From Pseudomonas sp. PDM15 (GTDB lineage Bacteria > Pseudomonadota > Gammaproteobacteria > Pseudomonadales > Pseudomonadaceae), in assembly GCF_014851565.1 (NCBI RefSeq), contig NZ_JACVAA010000001.1, positions 496,001 through 560,000 on the forward strand: a DNA stretch of 64,000 nt, written 5' to 3'. The position numbers were made by a program, and so were the translations under genes. Of the stretch, positions 9,942 through 18,271 are shown in pieces. The first letter of the stretch is position 1, and the number at the start of each line of letters is the position of its first letter. Below the pieces are notes generated by a model. The model made no database searches. It saw only the letters and a program-made list of their open reading frames with translations, and was not told where the DNA came from.

Positions 9942-11642
9942 ATGCGGACGGCAACCCGACTCCAGGCCGGCTTTATGCTGGCCATCCTGATGCTCAGCCT
10001 GAATGTGCTGGTGCCGCTGTTCGGCGAGAGTTGGATCGAGGCGACTCATGTGCGCTACGAGCATGAGGAGAGGCTGCTGGCGCGCAGCGAGCAACTGCTG
10101 GCGGCGTTGACCGACGGCGAGACCGGGCAGCGCGGTTTCGTCATCACCGGGCGGGACGATTTTCTTTCGCCCCTGTATCTGGGCTTCTCCGATGTGGATC
10201 GGTTGCTGCTGGAGCTCGGCCAGGAGGCAGCCCGCGATGCCGAGCTCAAGCAACAGCTGGACAGGCTGCAGCCGGTAATCGCCGAGCAGCGCAGCTACCT
10301 GCAGGGCATTGTCGACATCCGTCGCCTGGAAGGCCTGGAAGCGGCCATTGCGCAAATCTCGGCCGGCAAGGGCAAGCAGTTGATGGATACCCTGCGCGGC
10401 TTCAGCGGCGAGATGCAGGCCATCCTCAACACACGCCTGCAGGTTCTGGAGCAGCGGCGCGAGTGGCAGCGGCGGGTGATGTGGGGCGCGACCGTGGCAA
10501 TCGGGCTGCTCGATCTGGTGTTGATCGGCCTGTTGTTCCACTTCACCTTCCGCACCCTCAAGGACGGGCGCACCGCCCGCCTCAACCTGCGCCATCTGAG
10601 CGAGCAGCTATCGACCGGCATGCAGCGCCTGGAGCTGCGCAACCGCGAGATTTCCCTGCTCAGCCGGATGGCGGGTGCGCTGCACTCGATCAACAGCTTC
10701 GAGGAATGCTACGGCATCATCGGGCGCTTCGCCGGGCAGCTGTTTCCGCAGAATGCCGGTGGCCTTACGCTTTACCATCCTTCGCGCGATGTGCTGGAGA
10801 GCGTCGCCCATTGGGGCGAATGGCCGCCGGGCCTCGACCTGTTCGAGCCACATGCGTGCTGGGCCATCCGTCGCGGCCAGAGCCACCAGGTACGCGACCC
10901 GGACAAGGATCTGCTTTGCCCGCATCTGCACGGCACATCCCTTACCGAGCATGGTTATGTCTGTGTGCCGATGATGGCCCAGGGCGAGCCGCTGGGCGTG
11001 TTGACCCTGGGTGGCGAAATGGCGGCCGACCTGGAGCTGGCCGAGGCCTTCGCCGAGCAAGTGTCGCTGGGCGTGTCCAACCTGTCGCTGAGAGAGAGCC
11101 TGCGCCAGCAGTCGCTGGTGGATGCCTTGACCGGCCTGCACAACCGTCGCTTCCTCGACGAAACCCTGCGCCGCGAGTTGCTGCGCGCCGCGCGCAAGCA
11201 GGTGCCGGTGGCCGTGGTGTTGCTCGACGTGGATCACTTCAAGCGCTTCAACGACACCTTCGGTCACGAGGCTGGCGACCTGGTGCTGCGCCACCTGGCC
11301 ATGGAGATGAAGCGTAGCGTGCGCACCAGCGACCTGGCCTGCCGCTATGGCGGCGAGGAGTTCTGTCTGGTGATGCCGGAAATCAGTCGCGAAGACGCCA
11401 TCGAGCGCTGCGAGTCCCTGCGCCTGGCCGTCAGCCGCCTGCAGGTACGCTACGGCGGCCAGCCGCTGGGGCCGATCAATATTTCCCTCGGCCTGGCCTG
11501 GTTCCCGCTGGACGGCGAGCAGATGGACGCCCTGCTGCATGCCGCCGACCTGGCCCTGTACCAGGCCAAGCGTGGCGGGCGTAACCGCCTGTGCATCTAC
11601 CGTCGGGAAATGGATGGCGCCGAGGAGGCACCTTCCAGCTGA
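9942..11642 (+). CDS. membrane diguanylate cyclase with CHASE3-like, GAF and GGDEF domains
   Basis: 566 residues. Order: TM helix (about 7-28); a periplasmic CHASE3-like sensor helix bundle (30-175) with the typical DGETGQRGFVITG motif; second TM (about 180-205); GAF-like domain (225-375); GGDEF domain (395-555). The active site is GGEEF (about 470-474) and an RxxD product-inhibition site (RTSD) lies exactly five residues before it, so it should make cyclic di-GMP and be feedback-inhibited. AAGGA precedes the ATG. Its end overlaps the convergent yhhN gene by 46 bases. Confidence 0.92.
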   Translation: MRTATRLQAGFMLAILMLSLNVLVPLFGESWIEATHVRYEHEERLLARSEQLLAALTDGETGQRGFVITGRDDFLSPLYLGFSDVDRLLLELGQEAARDAELKQQLDRLQPVIAEQRSYLQGIVDIRRLEGLEAAIAQISAGKGKQLMDTLRGFSGEMQAILNTRLQVLEQRREWQRRVMWGATVAIGLLDLVLIGLLFHFTFRTLKDGRTARLNLRHLSEQLSTGMQRLELRNREISLLSRMAGALHSINSFEECYGIIGRFAGQLFPQNAGGLTLYHPSRDVLESVAHWGEWPPGLDLFEPHACWAIRRGQSHQVRDPDKDLLCPHLHGTSLTEHGYVCVPMMAQGEPLGVLTLGGEMAADLELAEAFAEQVSLGVSNLSLRESLRQQSLVDALTGLHNRRFLDETLRRELLRAARKQVPVAVVLLDVDHFKRFNDTFGHEAGDLVLRHLAMEMKRSVRTSDLACRYGGEEFCLVMPEISREDAIERCESLRLAVSRLQVRYGGQPLGPINISLGLAWFPLDGEQMDALLHAADLALYQAKRGGRNRLCIYRREMDGAEEAPSS

Positions 11643-12283
11643 GCCGGTCGGGTGAGCAGGGCCACCGCCGAAGCGGTGATGCCGAACTGCCCCAGCCAGT
11701 AGCTGAGGATGATGGCGTAGCTGGCGCCCTCGAACGGTGCGACGAAGCGATTGATGCCGATCAGGCTATCCGACAGCACGAACAGCGCCGCACCGCCCGC
11801 TGCCAGCCAGGCCGAGGTGCTAGCCACCACGCCGACCCGCGCCAGCGCTCGCCACAGCATGGCGCCGATGGCCAGGCTGTACAGGGCTACCGGTAGCAGC
11901 AGTGGCCCAAGGCCGGCGCTGGCCAGCACGAAGAACATGCCGCCGGCCGCCAGGATGGCGAGCAGCAGGTCCATGGGCGCCAGGCGACGTGTATCGCTCA
12001 GGTAAGCCACCAAGTAGGCCAGGTGAGCGAGCAGGAAGGCACCCAGGCCGAACACGAAGAGGTCGGCCGGCCACTGCAGCAGCATGTCGCCCAGCAACGA
12101 CAGTCCCAGGCCGATGGCGATCCAGCGCCTATGGGTGCCTGCGGGCGCCTGATGCAGCCAGATCAGCAGGCAGATAATTGGTAGTGGCTTGCTCAGCAGC
12201 GTCAGCCACTTGAGTTCGAAGTGCAGGCCGAGCAGGAAAAGGGCGACGCCGGCGAGGGCGACGATCAGCAGCAGTGGGCGCAT
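11597..12283 (-). CDS. YhhN family membrane protein (lysoplasmalogenase-like)
   Basis: 228 residues with about eight membrane helices. Conserved family segments SKPLPI, GDMLL and LSDSLIGINRF contain the acidic residues thought to be catalytic in the TMEM86/YhhN family, whose animal members hydrolyse the vinyl-ether bond of lysoplasmalogens. Bacterial function is uncertain because most aerobic bacteria lack plasmalogens. Its last 46 bases overlap the end of the diguanylate cyclase gene on the opposite strand. Confidence 0.82.
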   Translation of the reverse strand: MRPLLLIVALAGVALFLLGLHFELKWLTLLSKPLPIICLLIWLHQAPAGTHRRWIAIGLGLSLLGDMLLQWPADLFVFGLGAFLLAHLAYLVAYLSDTRRLAPMDLLLAILAAGGMFFVLASAGLGPLLLPVALYSLAIGAMLWRALARVGVVASTSAWLAAGGAALFVLSDSLIGINRFVAPFEGASYAIILSYWLGQFGITASAVALLTRPAQLEGASSAPSISRR

Positions 12284-12378
12284 GGCGGGACTCTCTTGTT
12301 GTTTGCGCCATTATTGCCATCGCCCTGGCCGAGGCCAGTGCGTTAAGTGCCAGGCCGGGTGCTTTATCGCGTCAGCTG

Positions 12379-12570
12379 CTAGAGCCAGATTTCTTCTTGC
12401 TTGTCGCGTTCCTTGATTCTCTGCAGGACTCGCTCGGCCTCTTCGCGATTGCGGCAGGCGAGTAGAAAACGATTCTTTCCGGACTTGCGATTCCAGACGG
12501 CCGGGCTGCCAGCTTTGGTGGTGATGATTTCACAGTCACCAAGGTTCTTGGGCAGACGTACCCTGGCCAT
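12379..12570 (-). CDS. small conserved-looking protein, unknown function
   Basis: 63 residues from the ATG at 12570. Basic and charged: a short beta-rich N-terminal half (DCEIITTKAGSPAVWN) and a helical C-terminal half ending in RVLQRIKERDKQEEIWL. No recognised domain; the gene-like composition and placement 11 bases downstream of the icp gene on the same strand suggest a real gene, possibly co-transcribed. A longer in-frame version to 12954 would run through icp and is rejected. Confidence 0.5.
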   Translation of the reverse strand: MARVRLPKNLGDCEIITTKAGSPAVWNRKSGKNRFLLACRNREEAERVLQRIKERDKQEEIWL

Positions 12571-12581
12571 GGTTATGCGGC

Positions 12582-12983
12582 TCAGCGCACTTCGATCTGG
12601 CAGTCGATGATCTTGGCCGGCTTCACTTCCACTTCCCAGGGACGCCGGTACTGCATCAGCAGGCGGCCCGTGCCGGGCTGATAGGCCTGGTAGCGCCAGG
12701 TGGACTGACCGCCGGCTCCCACCAGTCCAGCGTCTTCCGGCGTCACGTAGACCTCCTTGCCCAGGCTGCGCAGCACGCCGGGCGCGGCATCGGCCACGAC
12801 CCATCGGAAGCCGGTGGTGGGATTGCTCGGCAGGGTGATGTTCAGGGTCTGGCCGCTGTGCAGCTCCATCGGGCATTTGCCGAGTTGCTTCTCTTCCACG
12901 CTCACGCTGGGTTTCGGCTGCGAGGTGCAGGCGGCGAGCAGGGCGAGGCTGCAAGGAAGCAGCAGGCGGTGGGCACGGTTCAT
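12582..12983 (-). CDS. icp: chagasin-family (I42) cysteine peptidase inhibitor, lipoprotein
   Basis: 133 residues from the ATG at 12983. A lipoprotein signal ends LLAAC (Cys about 19). The mature domain carries the inhibitor-loop signature SNPTTGFRW, a later G-G-rich loop (VGAGGQSTW) and the RRPWE-type third loop, the three contacts used by chagasin-like inhibitors against papain-family peptidases. Next to asrA it recalls the P. aeruginosa icp-asrA arrangement. Expected periplasmic or membrane-anchored. Confidence 0.85.
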   Translation of the reverse strand: MNRAHRLLLPCSLALLAACTSQPKPSVSVEEKQLGKCPMELHSGQTLNITLPSNPTTGFRWVVADAAPGVLRSLGKEVYVTPEDAGLVGAGGQSTWRYQAYQPGTGRLLMQYRRPWEVEVKPAKIIDCQIEVR

Positions 12984-13106
12984 GGCGGACTCCTGTCGAT
13001 CATAAGCCCGCACAGCATAGCCGTTGGCTCCGCGTGCGGGCGAGAGGGCGCGACCAGGTCGGGTGACGCTCGTACACAACGGCACGGACTTCAGCCGCCC
13101 TGCATA

Positions 13107-15518
13107 TCAGCCGAACAGCACCCTGGCCACGTCGGTATAGCGTCTGGCGAAGTGCACGGTCAGCCCCTCCTTGAGATAGTCCGGCAATTCGGCGAAGTCG
13201 CCACGGTTGGCCTCCGGCAGGATCAGTTCGAAGATCTTCTGCCGCCGCGCGGCTATCACCTTCTCGCGGACTCCGCCGATGGGCAGCACCTGGCCGGTGA
13301 GGGTCAGCTCGCCGGTCATGGCCACGCCCTTCTTCGGCGCCTGGTTGCGGGCCAGGGAGAGCAGGGCGCTGGCCATGCTGATGCCGGCACTGGGGCCATC
13401 CTTGGGGGTAGCGCCTTCCGGTACGTGGAGGTGGACGAAAGCCTGATCGAAGAAGGTCGCATCGCCACCGAACTTCTTCAGGTGGGCGCCGATGTAGCTA
13501 TAGGCGATCTCCGCCGACTCCTTCATCACTTCGCCGAGCTGGCCGGTGAGCTTGAAGCCTCGGTTGAGGGTGTGAATGCGCGTGGCCTCGATCGGCAGGG
13601 TGGCGCCGCCCATGCTGGTCCAGGCCAGGCCGGTGATCACGCCGGTGCCGTTGAATACCTGCTCGCCGCGGAACACCGGCATGCCCAGGTAGGCCTCCAA
13701 GTCGCGGGGGGCGATCTTCACCTGGCTGCCCGGGTTGTCCAGCAGCTGCACCACGGCCTTGCGCACCAGTTTGCCCAACTGCTTCTCCAGCTGGCGCACC
13801 CCGGCCTCGCGGGCGTAGCCCTCGATCACGCCCTTCAGCGCCGCATCGCTGATGCTCAGCTGGTTCTTGCTTACCCCGGCCTTTTGCAGCTGACGCGGCC
13901 ACAGGTGGCGCTTGGCGATAGCCAGCTTCTCCTCAGCGATATAGCCAGACAGGCGGATCACTTCCATGCGGTCAAGCAGCGGGCCGGGAATGGAATCGAG
14001 GGTGTTGGCGGTGCACACGAACAGCACCTTGGACAGATCCAGGCGCAGGTCCAGGTAGTGGTCGAGGAATTCGACGTTCTGCTCTGGGTCGAGGGTTTCC
14101 AGCAGCGCCGAGGCCGGGTCGCCCTGGTAGCTGGCGCCCATCTTGTCGATCTCGTCGAGCATGATCACCGGGTTCATCACCTCGGCTTCCTTCAGCGCCT
14201 GCACCAGCTTGCCGGGCATGGCGCCGATGTAGGTGCGGCGGTGGCCCTTGATCTCCGCCTCGTCGCGCATACCGCCCACACTGAACCTGTAGAACGGCCG
14301 GCCGAGGGATTCTGCGATGGACTTGCCGATGCTGGTCTTGCCCACGCCGGGTGGGCCGACCAGCAGCACGATACTGCCGGAGATCTCACCCTTGAAGGCG
14401 CCGACGGCGAGGAACTCAGTGATGCGTGCCTTGATGTCGTCCATCCCGGCGTGATGCTTGTCCAGCACCTTGCGAGCATGGCCGAGGTCGAGCTTGTCCT
14501 GGCCGAACACGCCCCAGGGCAGGGCGGTGGCCCAGTCCAGGTAGTTGCGGGTCACGGCGTATTCCGGCGAGCCGGTTTCCAGGATCGCCAGTTTGTGCAG
14601 TTCCTCGTCGATACGTTTCTTCGCCTGCTCGGGCAGGGTCTTGCCGGCCAGGCGCGCGCGGAACTCGTCGGCGTCGGCGCTGCGATCATCCTTGGTGATG
14701 CCCAGTTCATGCTGGATCACCTTGAGCTGTTCCTTGAGGAAGAACTCGCGCTGGTGCTGGCCGATCTTGCGGTCGACCTCGGCGGACAGCTCGTTCTGCA
14801 GGCGCGCGACCTCCACCTCCTTGCGCAGCAGCGGCAGCACCTTCTCCATGCGCTTGAGGACCGGAACGGTATCCAGCACTTCCTGCAGCACACCGGCTGG
14901 CGCGGTGGTCAGGGCGGCGGCGAAGTCGGTGAGCGGCGATGGATCGTTGGGGCTGAAACGGTTGAGGTAGTTCTTCAGCTCTTCGCTGTACAGCGGGTTG
15001 AGCGGCAGCAGTTCCTTGATCGCGTTGATCAGCGCCATGCCGTAGGCCTTGACCTCGTCGCGCTGGTCGCTGGCGCTCGATGGATACTCGACTTCGGCCA
15101 GGTAGGGGGGGCGATGGCGCTTGAGCCAGCCGCGTACCTTGACCCGGCTGAGGCCCTGGGCAACGAACTGCAGCTTGCCGTCGACCCGGCTGGCCTGGTG
15201 GATCTTCACCAGGGTGCCGTGTTTGGGCAGGGAGGCGGTATCGAAATGGCGCGGGTCGGTCACCGGCTGGTCGACGTAGAACAGCGCCAGGCACTTGTGC
15301 TCGGTATTGGCCACCAGCTCCAGGGTCTCGGTCCAGTGTTCCTCGCTGACGATCACCGGCAGCACCTGGGCCGGGAAGAACGGCCGGTTGTGGATGGGCA
15401 GTACGTAGAGCTTGTCCGGCAGCGTCTGGCCGGGCAGTGCAAGGTGGGTGGCCTGGCGGTGCGCCTCGGCCTCGATGTACTCGGAACTGTAGTCGGAGCT
15501 GTTGTCCTGATCGCTCAT
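13107..15518 (-). CDS. asrA: AsrA-type ATP-dependent Lon protease
   Basis: 803 residues from the ATG at 15518. Domains: Lon N-terminal substrate domain (about 35-240), helical linker with FFLKEQLKVIQ, AAA+ module with Walker A GPPGVGKTS (near 387) and Walker B MLDEIDKMG, and a C-terminal S16 protease domain with PKDGPSAG (catalytic Ser about 709) and its Lys near 751 (GVREKVIAA). The divergent N-terminus, the icp and AraC neighbours, and a heat-shock-like promoter upstream favour the second Lon paralogue AsrA, known in P. aeruginosa for heat-shock and aminoglycoside responses, over housekeeping Lon. Confidence 0.88.
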   Translation of the reverse strand: MSDQDNSSDYSSEYIEAEAHRQATHLALPGQTLPDKLYVLPIHNRPFFPAQVLPVIVSEEHWTETLELVANTEHKCLALFYVDQPVTDPRHFDTASLPKHGTLVKIHQASRVDGKLQFVAQGLSRVKVRGWLKRHRPPYLAEVEYPSSASDQRDEVKAYGMALINAIKELLPLNPLYSEELKNYLNRFSPNDPSPLTDFAAALTTAPAGVLQEVLDTVPVLKRMEKVLPLLRKEVEVARLQNELSAEVDRKIGQHQREFFLKEQLKVIQHELGITKDDRSADADEFRARLAGKTLPEQAKKRIDEELHKLAILETGSPEYAVTRNYLDWATALPWGVFGQDKLDLGHARKVLDKHHAGMDDIKARITEFLAVGAFKGEISGSIVLLVGPPGVGKTSIGKSIAESLGRPFYRFSVGGMRDEAEIKGHRRTYIGAMPGKLVQALKEAEVMNPVIMLDEIDKMGASYQGDPASALLETLDPEQNVEFLDHYLDLRLDLSKVLFVCTANTLDSIPGPLLDRMEVIRLSGYIAEEKLAIAKRHLWPRQLQKAGVSKNQLSISDAALKGVIEGYAREAGVRQLEKQLGKLVRKAVVQLLDNPGSQVKIAPRDLEAYLGMPVFRGEQVFNGTGVITGLAWTSMGGATLPIEATRIHTLNRGFKLTGQLGEVMKESAEIAYSYIGAHLKKFGGDATFFDQAFVHLHVPEGATPKDGPSAGISMASALLSLARNQAPKKGVAMTGELTLTGQVLPIGGVREKVIAARRQKIFELILPEANRGDFAELPDYLKEGLTVHFARRYTDVARVLFG

Positions 15519-15552
15519 GGCGGCCCTGTTCAGTCGATCGATGATGCGGTTT

Positions 15553-15580
15553 AGATGGGGCGAGGCCGCAGGGATTTCAA
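15553..15580 (-). promoter_or_regulatory. predicted sigma-32 (RpoH) heat-shock promoter of asrA
   Basis: On the minus strand TTGAAA (15580-15575) is followed after 14 bases by CCCCATCT (15560-15553), close to the RpoH consensus CTTGAAA-N13-CCCCATNT. The -10 element ends 34 bases before the asrA ATG. Seen in sequence; use is inferred from the fit and from the known heat-shock induction of AsrA. Confidence 0.7.
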
Positions 15581-15591
15581 TCCTGTTCTCT

Positions 15592-15677
15592 GGTTGCGCC
15601 TTTTCACGCAAAGGTGCAACCAATGCCATTTGTCGGTGCTACTGCCTCTTTGCGGTTTAACTGGTTAAAGTGCAACC
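15592..15677. repeat. inverted and direct repeats between asrA and pruR-like gene (possible AraC operator)
   Basis: A 12-base inverted repeat with one mismatch (GGTTGCGCCTTT at 15592-15603, AAAGGTGCAACC at 15610-15621) is followed by a near copy of its right arm, AAAGTGCAACC, at 15667-15677, about 57 bases further and just ahead of the AraC-family start. A TTTAAC-TG-GTTAAA palindrome sits between. Repeated half-sites on one DNA face fit AraC-type binding; no direct evidence of which protein binds. Confidence 0.4.
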
Positions 15678-15701
15678 CTCGCTTCGCTTTGGTGCATCTC
15701 C

Positions 15702-16454
15702 ATGCTCAATGCCCGCCTCGCATGTCTGGACAGCCAGGCCCACGAACATGCCCATGACTATCACCAGCTGGTGATGTCGCTGTCCGGGCGCGCGGAATTC
15801 GAGGTCAGCGGCCGTGGTGGCGAAGTCAGCCGCATGCGCGCCTGCCTGGTGCCGGGCGACGCCGACCACCAGTTCGCCGGCATGGGTGACAATCGCATGC
15901 TGATCCTCGACCTGGATGAACGCGATACCTCGCCGGAAGACCTCAGCCTGCTCGCCGAGCTATTCGAGAGCCCGCGCTACCCGACCCTGGATGCCGATTT
16001 CCAGAACCTGCTGAGCTACGCCGGCGCGGAGCTGGCCCGTTATGGCAGCGACCCGCACCTGGCCCGCGCCCTGGGCGGCGTGCTGTTGCGCGCGCTGCAC
16101 CTGCGCCTGTTCGGCGAGCGCGGACGCGGCACCATTGCCAACCTCGATCTGGGGCGGCTGGACGCCTATATCGCCGAGCACCTGGCACACCGGATCACGG
16201 TGATCGAGCTGGCCCAGGTGGCCTGCCTCAGTCCCAGCCACTTCCACGCCCAGTTCAAGGACAGCGTGGGCCTGACGCCGCACCAGTACCTGCTCAAGAC
16301 CCGCCTCGACCACGCCGCACGCCTGCTGCGCGAGAGCCCGCTGGCGCTGGTGCGGATCGCCGAGGAGTGCGGATTCTCTAGTCAGAGTGCGCTGACCACG
16401 GCCATGCGCCGCTACATGGGGCTGACGCCCAAGCGGCTGCGCGGCCTGCAGTAG
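15702..16454 (+). CDS. AraC-family transcriptional regulator, PruR-like
   Basis: 250 residues: an N-terminal cupin-like sensing part (about 5-90; HEHAHDYHQLV opening) and a C-terminal double helix-turn-helix AraC domain (about 155-250) with LAQVACLSPSHFHAQFKDSVGLTPHQY and IAEECGFSSQSALTTAMRRYMGLTP. Its position divergent from asrA matches my recollection of PA0780 (pruR, proline-utilisation regulator), but putA/putP are not in this stretch, so regulation of proline catabolism is only an inference from synteny. Confidence 0.82.
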   Translation: MLNARLACLDSQAHEHAHDYHQLVMSLSGRAEFEVSGRGGEVSRMRACLVPGDADHQFAGMGDNRMLILDLDERDTSPEDLSLLAELFESPRYPTLDADFQNLLSYAGAELARYGSDPHLARALGGVLLRALHLRLFGERGRGTIANLDLGRLDAYIAEHLAHRITVIELAQVACLSPSHFHAQFKDSVGLTPHQYLLKTRLDHAARLLRESPLALVRIAEECGFSSQSALTTAMRRYMGLTPKRLRGLQ

Positions 16455-16458
16455 ATCC

Positions 16459-17313
16459 TCAGTCGCCGGTCGCCACTGGCCGCGCCGGATCTGTGATCCA
16501 TTCGCTCCACGAGCCGGCGTACAGCGGCGCCAGCGGATAGCCGGCCAGGCTCATGGCGAACAGGTTGTGACAGGCGGTGACGCCCGAGCCGCAATAGGCC
16601 ACCAGCGATTCCACCGGGCGCGAGCCGCGCAGGGCGTCGAAGCGGGCGCGCAGCTGCTCGGCTGGCAGGAAGCGGCCGTCGCCACCCAGGTTGTCGGTGA
16701 ACACTGCGCACTGAGCCCCGGGAATATGGCCGGCCACTGGGTCCAGTGGCTCCGTTTCGCCACGGAAGCGGGGCAGGGCGCGGGCGTCGAGCAGGGTCAG
16801 CTCGGGGTTGCCCAGGCGCTGCTGCAGTTGCCCTGCGTGCAACAACAAGGCGGCATCCGCCTGGCCGCGGAAATTCCCCGGTGCAGCTACCGGGGCCTCG
16901 GTGCTCAGCGGCAGGCCGGCTTCCTTCCAGGCCTTGAGGCCGCCATCGAGCAGGTACACGCCCTCACGCTTGCCCAGCCAGGCCAGCAGCCACCAGGCGC
17001 GGGCGGCGAAGGCGCCGGGGCCGTCGTCGTACAGGGCGATGGGCGAGTCGTTGTCGATGCCCCAGGCGCGCAGTCGGTCGATCAGCGCAGCCGGTTCGGG
17101 CAACGGATGGCGGCCGGTGACGCTCTTGATCTTGGCCGAGGAGAGGTCGTGCTCCAGATCGGCGAAGCGGGCACCGGGGATATGCCCCTCGCCGTAGCTG
17201 CGGGCGCCGTAGGTCGGGTCGTCGAGGGCGAAGCGACAGTCGAGAATGACCAGGCCCGGCTCCTGCAGGCGGGCGTGCAGATGGTCGGCGGTGATCAGCT
17301 GGGCGAGTGGCAT
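16459..17313 (-). CDS. sulfurtransferase, double rhodanese domain (thiosulfate/3-mercaptopyruvate type)
   Basis: 284 residues from the ATG at 17313. Two rhodanese modules: an inactive N-terminal one (about 5-145, GARSYGEGHIPGARF) and an active C-terminal one (150-284) with catalytic Cys-241 in CGSGVTA. The CGSGVT(A) loop is the form usual in 3-mercaptopyruvate sulfurtransferases (SseA) rather than CRXGX[R/T] thiosulfate enzymes. Cytosolic sulfane-sulfur transfer to cyanide or thiols. Convergent with the AraC gene, stops four bases apart. Confidence 0.87.
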   Translation of the reverse strand: MPLAQLITADHLHARLQEPGLVILDCRFALDDPTYGARSYGEGHIPGARFADLEHDLSSAKIKSVTGRHPLPEPAALIDRLRAWGIDNDSPIALYDDGPGAFAARAWWLLAWLGKREGVYLLDGGLKAWKEAGLPLSTEAPVAAPGNFRGQADAALLLHAGQLQQRLGNPELTLLDARALPRFRGETEPLDPVAGHIPGAQCAVFTDNLGGDGRFLPAEQLRARFDALRGSRPVESLVAYCGSGVTACHNLFAMSLAGYPLAPLYAGSWSEWITDPARPVATGD

Positions 17314-17431
17314 GGGACCTCCTGTGTCGTATTCATGGCCAGACGCATCATAAGGACAGCCACGAATAACCAGAAGCGAACCCGGGAGCCTTTTGGCACT
17401 CTCACTGCGGTTCGCCACACGAGGTAACCCC

Positions 17432-18223
17432 ATGCTCAGCCTGCATCCTGCCATCGAAAGCGCCAACCTGGCCCGCCGCGTCGGCGTGGTCCTGGGTTCG
17501 CTGCTGGTGACGTTCTATTACTGCAGCAAGGTCCTGCTGCGTGCCGTCACTGGGCGCCTGCGGCGTGCCGACGTGGACCGCTATACCCGCCGCTGGTCGG
17601 GCCTGCTGCTGCGCCTGGTACGCATGAACCTCAGCGTGCACGGCGCAATGCCCGACTTCAACGACGGCCGCCGCTACATCCTGCTCAGCAGTCACGCCAG
17701 CCACTATGACATCCCCGCCAGCTTCGTCGCCCTGCCGGGTTCGATCCGCATGTTGGCGAAGAAGGAGCTGTTCGGCATCCCGATCTTCGGTTCTGCGATT
17801 CGCGCCGCCGAGTTTCCCTCGGTGGACCGGCACAATCGCCAGCAGGCGGTGAAGGACCTGGAGAACGCCAAGCGCATGATGGAGAGCGGCATCGTCCTGT
17901 GGGCCGCGCCCGAGGGCACCCGCTCTCGGGACGGCCAGCTGTTGCCGTTCAAGAAAGGCTGCTTCCACCTGGCCCTGGACATCAACGCGGTGATAGTGCC
18001 GATCGCGTTCCGCGGCATCTCCGAGGTGCTGCCGGCGCGCACCTGGCGTTTCAATCTCGGCCTGCCGGTACAGCTGCACATCGGCGCGCCGATCGATGCC
18101 AGCCGCTACGACGTCGAGCAGTTGCCCGAGTTGATGGCCCAGGTGCGCCTGAGCATGCAGGACCTGCTGGGTGAGCCGGCGCCCAGCGTGGTGCCGGCCA
18201 GGCTCACCGAACAGCCGGTGTAA
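17432..18223 (+). CDS. 1-acylglycerol-3-phosphate acyltransferase-like (PlsC family)
   Basis: 263 residues from the ATG at 17432, preceded by a CGAGGT ribosome site. An N-terminal membrane helix (about 15-40) is followed by the acyltransferase motifs HX4D (His-88, Asp-93), the FGI-type block and PEGTRSRDGQ (161-170). This family acylates lysophosphatidic acid to phosphatidic acid at the inner membrane; the genome probably has other PlsC copies, so this may be an accessory paralogue. Confidence 0.85.
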   Translation: MLSLHPAIESANLARRVGVVLGSLLVTFYYCSKVLLRAVTGRLRRADVDRYTRRWSGLLLRLVRMNLSVHGAMPDFNDGRRYILLSSHASHYDIPASFVALPGSIRMLAKKELFGIPIFGSAIRAAEFPSVDRHNRQQAVKDLENAKRMMESGIVLWAAPEGTRSRDGQLLPFKKGCFHLALDINAVIVPIAFRGISEVLPARTWRFNLGLPVQLHIGAPIDASRYDVEQLPELMAQVRLSMQDLLGEPAPSVVPARLTEQPV

Positions 18224-18228
18224 ACGAA

Positions 18229-18254
18229 AAAGCCCGCCGAATGGCGGGCTTCTT
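18229..18254. terminator. bidirectional rho-independent terminator
   Basis: AAGCCCGCC and GGCGGGCTT pair around a four-base loop, with A-rich flank on the left and TTCTT on the right. It lies between the convergent plsC-like and SMP-30-like genes and can serve both. Confidence 0.85.
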
Positions 18255-18271
18255 CATTGCGGGGCAGGTGC

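Noticed and set aside
12379..12954. 191-codon extension of the small ORF at 12379
   Set aside because: It would cover most of icp in another frame; the icp product has clear family motifs and a lipoprotein signal.
12858..15554. Very long ORF on the plus strand opposite asrA (898 codons)
   Set aside because: It mirrors asrA codon by codon in high-GC sequence and has Leu/Gln/His-rich shadow composition with no domain; asrA on the other strand has a full Lon protease.
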